A stretch of DNA of 64,000 bases from Cristatella mucedo (taxonomy: Eukaryota; Bryozoa; Phylactolaemata; Cristatellidae): positions 310,001 through 374,000 of the forward strand of contig WPIO01000006.1 of NCBI GenBank assembly GCA_009760855.2, read 5' to 3'. Shown here one piece after another: positions 23,120 through 33,615 of the stretch (position 1 is the stretch's first letter; each line of letters opens with the position of its first letter). The notes below the pieces were generated by a model. It made no database searches. It saw only the letters and a list, made by a program, of their open reading frames with translations, and had not been told where the DNA came from. The translations under genes were made by a program, and so were the position numbers.

Positions 23120-24150
23120 TCAACTCCACAGTCAAGTCTGCCTACTTTCAGCTACACAACATTCTGAAGTTCGGTCTTGTTTAGACAGAGAAACCGCTGT
23201 AGTCTGAATTATCGTCGCAAATGGCAAAGAACGCTAGCCGACGTGCAGCACCACCAGTTTATTCCACCTCCACACGGAGCAGGGCGAAGCACGACTCTCC
23301 TCGCCCCTCTCGCCCACCGGAGTCCCACGACTCCCTTGTCAAAACAACCACTAATAGCACGTCCCGGCTGCTTACCACATCGAGTGTCACAGCCCACTCG
23401 TACAGCGATCAGGGGCAGTGTCATTAATTAAATAAAACCACAACCGCATCTAAGTTGATCCATGCATTTGTGACATCCCGTCTTGGCTTCTGTAACTCAC
23501 TGTTTGCTGGTTTATCGGCCTGTGCACTCAGGTGCTTACAGCTGGTGCAAAACTTGGCAGCTAAGCTTGTCTGTCGTGAGCGTCGCAGTTGCCATATCAC
23601 ACCACGTCTCGCCGACCCGCACTAGCTCCCAGTCAAGCAACGCATCGACTTCAAGGTTTTGTCTCTCACTTTTAGGGCCCTTCATTATTTGGCTCCAGCC
23701 TACCTATCAGATCTGCTCCCCCACAAGGCTACATGGTACCACCAGCTTTTCGGAATCTGTTTACCTATACCTCGTACAAATCTCAAATCCTTTGGAGACC
23801 GTGCCTTTAGTTCTTATGCTCCCAAAGCCCGGAACTCACTCCCGACCTGGGTCACGACATCTCCTGACTTGTCCATATTTAAAAAAAACTAAAAACGCAC
23901 GTATTTATGAAAGCGTGTAGTGGGTCTCTGTGATTCGTCCTTTATGTGCTTATGCATTCTGACACTGTGCATGCTGCCACAAACCGTAGTTGCGTGCTGA
24001 CCCTTTGCATGCCACTCCTAACTTGTTATTCTTGTTGTTTATTGAGCATGCTACCACTATCCATTCGATCGTGCTTCTTTTGCAGCAAATGTGAAGTGCT
24101 TAGAAAGTTATTGAGCTTTCCGAGGGCGCTATATTAAATGCATTACTATT
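23120..24150 (+). mobile_element. LINE-A copy, degenerate, interrupted
   Basis: 23,120-23,180 has the LINE-A block for [12 protein letters not shown]. About 250 bp of foreign sequence follows (to about 23,440), then homology resumes at LIHAFVTSRLGFCNSL and runs through [19 protein letters not shown] to the 3' UTR and a GAAGTGCTTAGAAAG...GAGGGCGC stem-loop near 24,090-24,135. It has several frameshifts and stops. Confidence 0.8.
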
Positions 24151-24189
24151 ATTTTTTCCCGTCTCCTAGAAACATGAATGCTTCGTGGG

Positions 24190-24385
24190 AGGGCTCAAGA
24201 CAGAAGAACGAGCCACAGGGGACGCATTGTCCTACTAATCAGCGTCCATCGAACGCTAAGAACCCTGTATTCAAACAAGCCTGAGCTGACAGTGCTGCTT
24301 GCTGGGCACTTCAATGCACCAGACGCGAACACTTCCAAGCAGTGAATCTTCACTGCCATGTAAAGACTCCCTCGCATTTAATGTT
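24190..24385 (+). pseudogene. LINE endonuclease fragment
   Basis: One frame reads LTVLLAGHFNAPDANTS, which fits the (L)xGDFNAPD active-site block of an APE-type retrotransposon endonuclease with the catalytic Asp changed to His. It is short and isolated. A following open stretch (24,397-24,672) reads MIHKNGEKWLRYPFEVAYK; I do not recognise it. Confidence 0.45.
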
Positions 24386-25284
24386 AATGAGCGGGTATGA
24401 GGATTCAGGAAAGAAAATGGTTTATACCAAATTGGTTTGCCGGGACAACGGCATACCTAAGGGACCTTCGATCTAAATGTCGCGCCGGAATGATCCACAA
24501 AAATGGAGAAAAGTGGCTAAGGTATCCCTTCGAAGTTGCATATAAACTGATACGTGAGTATTTATGCCATAACTTCAAGCCCGATACAGAAAACTGGCGA
24601 AGTCTCTTCGGTTGCCGACATAAATCTGCAGTAGGAGACGTTTGGATTTTTCTTGAACCTGGTAGTCAGTAGCTATAGAAATGGAAATTAATTTTTGAAA
24701 TCAAGTGAACCATTATAAAGTAGGATATAATCGTTGACAGCTTTTAAATTCTTACCAAGCTTAAGAGAAAGAGGATACATTTGCAGCTTGCGATCAAGGT
24801 TAAAACGTTTTCCCCGATCTGAAACACTAAATCTGGAGTCAGGTACTAGACAAACATACAGATGTGTGAGCTAAAATGTGCGTTCTAATAAACCTATAAT
24901 TATGGCAATCCATGCGCCTGCCTTAACGACTGAGAAAGATGAAAAGGCAGACTGGAAAGGTAATAAGTTAAGCGTTGTATAGCTGGTAAGAAGGCCACGT
25001 GATCACCGTCGAGCTGCACGAGCTCACATTTACTTGTTGGTGTGCGATAGAGCAGGGCAGCGGCCGCGGACTCTAGCTGCGATTGTAGAAAAGTCATCTA
25101 CGTCGGTAGTCTGTTATGCACCTTCTTCTATACAGACGCGTGCAACCGCCGACACAATCACTGCTTTTCGCTGGTCTCTCATTAGAGGTCCGCTGGGGGA
25201 GGGATGCATTGCTATTTCTTGGCTCCTTGTATGCTTTGCACCAAGCGCTGCATGCTATCAACGGCTGCTTGTAAGAGCCACAGA

Positions 25285-25345
25285 AGAGCTCAGAGCTCAG
25301 AGCACTAGAGTTCAGAGCGATAGAGCTCAGAGCACTTGATTTATG
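25285..25345. repeat. GAGCTCAGA-type short tandem repeat
   Basis: Repeated AGAGCTCAG/AGAGCACTAGAG units, about 15 bp period, imperfect. Confidence 0.75.
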
Positions 25346-25428
25346 ATTGCGAAGTGCCGGCGCTCCATAGTGCAGGGATCTTTTCAGAAAATGAGGCTAA
25401 AACTGGAGGCATTTTTTTGAGGCATGTG

Positions 25429-25596
25429 GTTGTGAGTCCTGCGAGCTCACTTAATCGTTGTGAGTATTGCATGAATGCTTTCTCGTTGTGAGCCCTGCAT
25501 GTACACTCGCTCGTTGTGAGCCCTGCATGGTCGCTTGCTCGATATGAGTCCTGCATGATCGCTTGCTCGTTGTGAGTCTTGCCTGGTCACTTGGTG
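25429..25596. repeat. 28-bp minisatellite, six units
   Basis: Six head-to-tail units of exactly 28 bp, each starting GTTGTGAG (one GATATGAG) and ending near CTTGCTC. No length variation between units. 24,680-25,280 and 25,600-26,280 show no recognised feature. Confidence 0.95.
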
Positions 25597-26284
25597 CAGT
25601 GCGATTTAGATAGCAATGCAATGGAGGTGAAAGTTAAGTACCTTTGATAGATTTATGAGCAACTACAAGTAAATATTTATAAGGTGCTAGGTGAGACTCT
25701 ACTCAGGTCCAGCCACAACGTGAACCCACATTTTCTATGGGTTATTTTCGATGAGTCAGCGATGTCGCGTAGCCATTCGCTACTTGAGAGAAATTGTGAA
25801 CGTTCATATTTAGCGGGTAAGACTTGAAAATTATTCGGCATAAAACGTCCAGAAGTTAGTCTTGAATGCAGATATATGTTGAGATCGCGATGTGAGAACG
25901 CATACCCCAGCCTATGACAGTGCCGCTCCTAAATGTTGTCTGCAGGTACTAAGCTGGAAGCTTCCTCCCGACCTTGGCTAGCCAATCGGAAAGCAGCGTT
26001 CCTGCTGCCAAGCGCTAGCAAAGACACTAGCCAATCGTAGCGAAGCGTTCCCGAACTGCAGATGGTGGAAATTCCAGTTAGCGTTAACTTATGACGTGAG
26101 TTAATGATTTAAACGTGATAAAGTTTGGTTGCTTCCGAATGTTAAAAGTCGTTGGCTGTTTAGCAAGACGCGCACACTCACACAAGCAACATTACGTGGA
26201 TAAATTTATGGTCGGCTAAATTGTGTTGACTGAGAGACTCGTCAAGTGTATACCAGAAACTAATAGTACAAATATCCACAATAA

Positions 26285-26680
26285 TAACAATAATAAGGCA
26301 TTTGTATAGCATACCCAGATAAATAAATATCTATTTAAGAACTTTACATATTCTGTAGGAGAAGCCATGGCTATGGTTAGCCATAACATGCACAGCACCG
26401 GCACGCATAAGGACACAACAAAATTCACACTGAGCCAGCAATTGCTGTGGGGAACGGGTGCGTATTTAGCTTCTTCTGAATGCCATCAAGCCAAGGGATT
26501 TTGTGACATCAGTCGGCAATGAGTTCCAGGAATTGGGAGCATGCGAACTAAAGGCAAGGCCTCCATGGATTTGAGGTTGGTTCGAGGCTAAGCTAAAGCA
26601 GCCTCTACACTGGTGAACGTTCGAAGTCGAGAGACCCATGCATCTGTCGCGAGTGGGAACTAGCATCGAACCAACCATGC
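26285..26680 (-). repeat. LINE-A-like fragment, minus strand
   Basis: Minus strand: GGLAFSSHAPNSWNSLPTDV matches the C-terminal block [19 protein letters not shown]. The 3' UTR ends at AAGTTCTTAAATAGATATTT and (ATT)n near 26,290. Strongly degraded. Confidence 0.65.
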
Positions 26681-27349
26681 CTACACTGTCAAGCCGTTCG
26701 AAGTCGAGGCTGGCCTCGTTGTCGGGCTGCGGCTGGTACTTTCGCTGTCAATTTGCTGCAAGAGAACTCTCAGAACTATGGAGGTCGTAAAGTTTTTCTT
26801 ACGGCGGCAAATGGAAATAGAGCAGCGGCTATCCACGGACGCGTAGCTGCTGCCGTCTATAACGCTCATGTACCAGTCGTCGAAAACTTAGCCGCTATCC
26901 TTCGAAAGCAGCTTTCTGCATCAATAAATTTCTAGATATCGAACTCTTGTAGAGTGCGCGAAATAGAGTTCGCGAAGAGATCTAACGGTAACAGCAGAAT
27001 AAAGTGCAGATTAAAGAATGACGTGACAGTAGCAGTGCAGCTTGCTTCACGCCTGGAGCCAGGATTAAATTTTGGAAGGTGGTTCAGAGGAGTGGTCAAT
27101 TAGTTTCGCCACCTCAATCGTTCTAGAAAGAGCTATATAGGCTCGGAGGAGCGGACGCGTTTTTGGCACTGAATTCCGCAACCAATGGCTAAAGGTGTGT
27201 TCTGGATTTAAACTCTCTGGGAAAAACGCGGGGCTTTGGAAATGCAACAGCGTATGTGCAGCGAGATGCAGCCAGAGCTGAGCCTGAGTTGTACAGCTCA
27301 AACTGGTTTAACATCTGGCAGCTCGAAGCACTGCAGCTGTTCCTATGTT

Positions 27350-29455
27350 ATACGCTGTATAAAAAAAATGCAACGAGACTTTAGAAAAACTGAATCTGCT
27401 ATAACCGTACCAGGTATAATGAGTTTACACCCGGAAGCCATAAAAAGCCAGGGCTTCTTTTCTCTCTCTCTCTCTCAAAAACTGAATTCCTGCCAGTCGG
27501 ACCCAAAACAGATTTACGAGAAAGTAAACAATTTACTGGCTGATGCTGAGAGGTCTGACTCCCCAGATATTAATGTCTCAGCCGAAAAGTTTCTAGCCTT
27601 TTTTACTGAAAAAATTATGCAAATTCGTTCCTCCATAACCCCCCCCCCAGTAAAGCAATTGAAGAATCACAACCTGTGACCTTACTTAAAAGATTTTCCG
27701 AGGTTTCTGCATGCGATGTGGCTACCTTAATAAGGTCTAGTAAAACGAGCTCGTCTCCTGAAGACCCTATACCATCATCTCTGTTGTCTTCACCGGCTGA
27801 TCAACTTAGCCCTGCCATAACCAAGATTGTTAATGCTTCTTTAGAAAAAGGGGTTGTACCCAAGTCCTTCAAAGCGGCAGTCGTTAGACCCATACTTAAA
27901 AAGACTGGATCAGATACGGACGTTCTTGCAAACTATCGCCCAGTTTCCCGTCTACCTTTTTTGTCAAAAATTCTTGAAAAAATTGTCGCTAAGCAGCTGG
28001 TTGAACATATTGAAAATAATGGAATGTCAGAAACATTTCAATCGGGGCTCAAGAGGCAGCACTCCTAAAACTGCTCTCCTCCGTGTTAACAATGACATTC
28101 TACGTGGCAACGACGACGGGAATGTCACTGCCCTAACTCTGCTAGATCTGTCTGCTGCCTTCGACACCAACGATCACGATGTTCTGCTTGAACAATTGAG
28201 AACAACGATCGGTCTGGCAGATGAAGCACTGGCATGGTTTAAATCGTACTTGTCTGATCGTATTCAATCCGTGTCGTGTGCGGGTCTTGTCTCACACCCG
28301 AGACGGGTCACCTGCAGAGTCCCTCAATCGTCTGCCCTCGATTCCTTACTGTTCGCCATTTATACTCAACCTCTGGAAAAAGTGATTAAGGCCAATGGAA
28401 TAGGATATCACTTTTATGCTGAATATACTCAGCTGTACTTGTCATTCAAACAGTCGGAATCTGCTGCAGCAACTGATAAACTGAATGCTTGCCTTGCCGA
28501 TATTCGATCCTGGATGTCGGAAAACTTCCTGAAATTAAATGACAATAAAACCAAACTGCTGCTCATAGGACACCCTAAGCGTGTGGCTGGATTAAACGGC
28601 TTTGCTGTTCTAATAGGTGATGCTGTTGAGCAACCATCACCACGTGCTTAAAATTTAGCTGTCATTTTCGACAGCTGCCTAAATTTTAAAAGCTTTATTC
28701 AGAAGACTGCTGCTACAGCTAGCCATCACGTGCGATCCCTATCTAAGACTAGGAGCTGTCTTCCACAGTGGCTTGCAAAATATTTAGCTAGCTCCTTAGT
28801 TCTCGGCTTGATTATTGTAATTCCCTTTTGGCTGGGCTACCAAAAAAGCAACTAGGCAACTGCAGCTGGCCATGAAAATGGCTGCAAGGCTATTTTTCAA
28901 CTTCCAGAGGTTTGACCATGCGTGTCCTTTGCTAAAAGAGTTAGAATGGCTGCCGGTTGATCAACGAATACAGAGCAAAGTTCTTACGCTGACCCACAAG
29001 GCCCGCCACGGCTTGGCTGCTCCATACCTCGCTGAACTGCTGCACCAGTTTCAGCCTCATCGTGCCCTCAAGTCTTGTATGGACAATAAATTAGGTGTCT
29101 TATTCCTCCACTTATAGACCGTTGGTGACAGAAGCTTTAGCCCTGGAGGTCCTTGACTGTGGAACTCACTTCCACAATTTTTACGGAACGACAATTACTC
29201 TCTTGCTTCCGGCTATGGCTCATTCTTTTCAGCGGTCCTGAGCTGCTACTACCATGCCACTCACTACCTTAACTGCTCACGTGACTCTGCTATGCTTCCC
29301 ACTTTCTCTTTGTTGCGTGGGATGAAGTCTATTGGCTACAAAATGCGACCGAAAGCCGCTTAGGCTGTGAGTTCGCTATACAAACTCTCTTGCGTAACAC
29401 CCACATAGTCTTTATAGCTTTGTGGAGTTACAGACGGATATACATTACATTACAT
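27350..29455 (+). mobile_element. LINE-B copy 1, 5'-truncated, with RT and 3' end
   Basis: Runs from the endonuclease-RT linker through the reverse transcriptase to the 3' UTR and (ACATT)n tail at about 29,445. RT blocks: [62 protein letters not shown], then YAEYTQLYLSF at about 28,414 where active families have a ...ADDTQLY motif, so both catalytic aspartates are lost. The GVPQGS block is CRVPQSS. A frameshift lies at about 28,045-28,070, and others near 28,650 and 28,860. About 1.08 kb of it is nearly identical to LINE-B copy 2. Dead element. Confidence 0.93.
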
Positions 29456-29459
29456 ATAT

Positions 29460-30330
29460 ATATCGCACTTAATTAGCTACCTAATAAATTGTGTGACTCT
29501 TTAAGGTTTTATTAATCATCATGGGAGCTTCCGACACGACTGCTAATAAATTAGCAATAAATCGACCGATCGAAGAATTAGCTGCCGAGTACAACCCCAA
29601 AGGCATCGACCAGACCCTCCGTGCTCCTAGAAGTGTGCTAAGTGTATGTTGTGCGACTCAAATTTCTTGCAGTGGTTACGATGTCTTACAGTCTCTTGCG
29701 TGCAGCTTGAAATCTCTTTCAGTGGCTGTGAACAGTATTTTACTGCTAGGAATTTTTCTCTTTGGTTGACAACTAGGATTTGGACATTTTCACCTTGTAC
29801 TACAGGTCGTCGATTCACGCTATACATATATATACAGCCTAGTTGATGCATGCTGGTCCACCCGTGAGGGTCTGACTGCCCCTCTGACGCCACACGTCTG
29901 AAAGATGTGGCAAGTAGGCGTCGCCGAGTGCTGGCCATGACTCGTACTTCAGAGATCGTCTCCACAAGCTCGGGCATGTACTTGTCAAATGCTGCAGCAA
30001 TTGCTATCCGAGCCAAAACGAAGCACACCTTCCACCTGCCTAGCTATTATCGATAAAATGACTATGTAGCAATCAATTTTTGTGCCCGGATGGTCAGGCT
30101 TAATTTCCTAATTTCTCATGCCTGATAAGTAAAAATAATTGCCATTATTCTGTAAGAGTATGACTTTTTTGGCTAGGACAATAATTAACGTACAAACAAT
30201 TATACCATTTCTGATGGAAATACTGACAACTTTGCGTCTTTTGGTCCTCATTTAGTCAGACAGAGCGAAAAATGAATCAAAATTGATACATATTTCCTCT
30301 GAAGTCATACGGAAATAACCCATCAAATTC
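29460..30330. other. no recognised feature
   Basis: A/T-rich sequence with short open frames (for example 29,627-30,028 minus) that look like chance. Some may be a degraded start of the neighbouring pseudogene. Confidence 0.4.
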
Positions 30331-31765
30331 AGAAATGAGCAAGATGTTCTATAGTTTCGGCTTTACTGCTAATTGCTTTCCGGAGAAGCCCCCACAAAAA
30401 GTCCCCCATTATGTTTTAGTTACTACGTTTTTGTTAATGGCGTTCAAATTCCAGTATACCTTAGCGAAAATATCTATCCTGCCTTGCTCCAGTGAGTATG
30501 CTCGCGCGATGTCATTGAATTTGTCAAAATGAACGTCAATAATGTATACTTTGAGGGACATTTTGATTCACACTGGTCACAGTTCTTAATGCAAGCCTGA
30601 GCCAGATCCTATGAAGTTTTTAGCCGTGCGATTGCCCAGAAAGCCAAGAACCATTGCAACGAAACTGTTCGAAGCCCTCTTCTCCGCAAAGTCTAGTTTC
30701 GCGGTGAATTCTTTTCAGTGTATGATCTTTAATTTCTGACATTGTGCATCCTTTTTTGTCAGTTCTTCATGAGTGCCTGAACTAGCCTCTCATATTTTTC
30801 AGTCTTGTGATTGGCCAGGAACTGCTGCAATACAAATGTTTCGATGCCGATTCCTCGGTCCTGTTGAGCTTTTTGGGCAAACTTGTCACACTTTATGATC
30901 TTCTTGGACTGTGATCCGATGGAGAGACTAGCTTTGACCTTTGCCTCCGATAGCTGTAAAAAGACTTCACGGAGTTAGTTGAAAGCTACTGACTCAGTGT
31001 CTAGAGCCGGAAAATATTGCTTGACGAGGCTTAAATTGATGTGCAGTGGTGGCAGCAGCACCTTCCAAAGGTCTAAGAGTGACTTCCACTTGATTTTATG
31101 CTTCTCTACAGAGACCTCGGTCCGTCTTGGTCAGTCCCTTTTGTGATGGTACGTCTTAGTATACGGTTGTCCCATTGGCAAAGAAAGCAAGGAAACTTCG
31201 TGAAACCACTTTGAGAGCCATTAAGTATGGATCGATTTTTAAGTCTGCAATGACCTCCTAGTCACATTCATTATTCTTCATAGCACTCAGAAACATCTTG
31301 ACACTGGTGTATTCCTCTTTGACGTGCATAGAATGAGGCGTAGGGAGAGACGGATACTTGTTCCCGTTATAAAACAGCACGGCTTTTATGCTCCAAGATG
31401 CACTGTCTAGTTATAGGCGCCATTCGCTCGGATTACAACTGATTCACCTAGCATTGGATAAACATATCACATTGTTGCAGGATCGTAGCCTATCTCACCG
31501 ACCGAAGAGGTTGGAACAAAGTTGACACTTTTTTCTCTTATATGTTACTTTTGCACTTTCACCCAACTAGCTAGCTCCGCTTCTAGCTCCGCTCGTTGAG
31601 CCTAGATGTAAGAAGCTCATCATCGGACTTGGTAAGACTGAGGTCTCTGATCAGAACGTTTGAGGACTTTCTGGGAGTGAAAGCGTGGCTTTTTCTCCTC
31701 AATCGTATCTATGAATTTTGAATCCGAATCTTCAAAATCTATCTCGCTGCCTGACAAGCTGCTCT
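30330..31765 (-). pseudogene. degenerate repeat-borne ORF (KMSLKVHI / NGNKYPS type)
   Basis: Read on the minus strand, a long protein can be traced through many stops and frameshifts. Recognisable blocks in order are KSDDELLTSRLNE, the NPSEWRL/LDSASWSIKAVL block, FYNGNKYPSLPTPHSMHVKE, GFLGNRTAKNF, KMSLKVYIIDVHFDKF and LEQGR. From memory, unchecked, these resemble a multicopy uncharacterised protein in arthropod and other animal genomes (MSLK.H.LD.HLDKF, ..EQGERFHQD). That protein is probably carried by a transposable element. I cannot name the element. There is no intact frame longer than about 65 codons. Confidence 0.65.
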
Positions 31766-32382
31766 CTCATTAAGATGGCTGATATCTCTCCGTTATGGTG
31801 GGGATGGGTAGCTCAGGACAATGTGACTGGGGCGATGAATGAAGAAATTCGTCGGTACATGAATGTTGAGGCGCGCTCATGCCATTTCGACGTTTGGAAG
31901 CGTCCAACATGTGGCAGTAGCCATTGCCTTGAGTGGTCAGTCGGCGGCTAATGCCAAATTCTTGGTATAGAAAACTTCACGGCTCCTTTTCCCCAGCACG
32001 AGATAGTAAGCATACCGGAATTATAAGCATTATTAAATGATATTTAAAATACTACATAATATTGTACTAGACATTCCCAATCACAAGCGAAAAATTGCTC
32101 TCCTTACCCCAAGAGCTATTTTGCAGTGTTTGCACCGTGAAATGATGTGCACAGGGGTTGTTTTGATCCCCGAGAGGTGTGCCGAAGTGTGCTTTTTATA
32201 CCTTGACAAAATCTGAGGATAGGATTTCACGGAGTACCTTCTCGCTCTTGGCTTGATACATTGTCCACACACGTAGCAAAATGCATGAGCTGCGTTTAAG
32301 CAACTTCGTGATGCCATGCCAGTCATTTATGGCTACTTACTGTACTCAGGCTGCAATAACAAAACTAAAATCTTTGTCCAAA

Positions 32383-33615
32383 AGTAAGTGTCGAGAAAAT
32401 ACTGAAAAAAATTTGATTTGTCCAAAAATCACATTTTTGTGTAGGCAACTTTCAAAAAACAAAGGTTTGGAAATGGGATCGGAAGTTTTGATGATTTCCA
32501 CGTAAAAGAAAAAATAATTATCCAAAAATGTCTAAGCCGGAAGTAAAACGGAAGCAAAATGTATACAAGTAAATAAATTGGCGATCACTGCAACGTATGC
32601 GACTTGCGTTCCAGCTTTTTGAACCTCTGTACATCGAGGTACTTGTTCGCATCTTGTGGAGATGCATGTTTGTGACATTAAAAAGCTTCAGTTACATTAT
32701 AGCAATGTGCCTTGTAAACCCAATAATTCAGGGAATACTTCACGGATAATCCGCAAATCTTTTTGAAATGAGAGCTCAGTGATGTTTGCGAATTTGTGCA
32801 AGAGTTTATTTTCGATTTTGTTTCGATAAGTATTGCTTTACATTTCAGCAGAAATTATGGAGCTTGCTTTTCTGAAACTATGGACACATTTAAATAATTA
32901 TCAAACTGAAATCAGAAATAAAATCATGCAGAGATTTTATTTGTAAGCACAAAAGAACTCAAATTTGAAATTTGATATTGATCCGTAAAGTATAGGCCGA
33001 GCTATGAAATTTACAAGGCTCAAAGCTACATAGTTAAACGAAGCTGTTTAAAAGTCACAATCATGTGATTCAAAAACCTGCAAGCATTTATCTTGGTGTA
33101 CCAAGATTCAAGAAATTAGGACACAAGTCACATACAATGCAGAATTTTTCTTTATAGATAATAAAAATAACAATAATGCACTTGATAAAGCGCCCTCAGA
33201 GAACTTAATCTCTGTCTAGGCGCTTTACATTTGCTGCAAAGGGAAATGCTGTTGAATGGTGAGTAATATCATGCTTGATAAACCAACAACATGAATAAAA
33301 TGGTTAGGGGTGACATGCACAGGGTCAGCATGCAAATGTGGTTAGTGGCAGCATGCACAGTGTCAGCACGCATAAGCACATGAAGATCGAATCACAGGGA
33401 CCCACTAAATGCTGTCATAAATAGGTGTGTTTATTGCTTTCGGTCTACCTCCGGGTCAGACTTGGTTTGTATGACCACTTTTTCTTTAGCGTCGAAATCG
33501 CCAAAACTTCCGATTGAATTTCTAACATTTTTTGTCTTTTTAAAGGTATTTTAAGCAAATAATTAATTTTTAGTGATTTCTTATGGTATCTTGCCGACAT
33601 TTACCCGTAGGGTAT
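32383..33615. mobile_element. foldback element, full copy with LINE insertion
   Basis: Left arm about 32,383-32,760 and right arm about 32,945-33,615 are inverted copies of one another. Left arm blocks TTGATGATTTCCACG, CCGGAAGTAAAACGGAAGC and GCATGTTTGTGACATTAAAAAG pair with AGCGTCGAAATCGCCAAAAC, CCTCCGGGTCAGAC and TTTAAAAGTCACAATCATG. The centre (about 32,820-32,925) carries a small inner palindrome (GTTTCGATAA...TTATCAAACTGAAA). A minus-strand LINE-A 3' end (33,160-33,430) splits the right arm. No transposase ORF. 31,765-32,380 holds nothing recognisable. Confidence 0.8.
33160..33432 (-). mobile_element. LINE-A 3' UTR inserted in foldback arm
   Basis: Minus strand: ACACCTATTTATGACAGCAT, the CTGACCCTGTGCATGTCACC block, and the stem-loop AAGCGCCTAGACAGAGATTA AGTTCTCTGAGGGCGCTTT followed by an A/T-rich tail. 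Heavily 5'-truncated; younger than the host foldback copy. Confidence 0.88.

Noticed and set aside
25429-25596. CRISPR-like regular repeats
   Set aside because: Units are contiguous with no spacers and the DNA is animal; it is a minisatellite.
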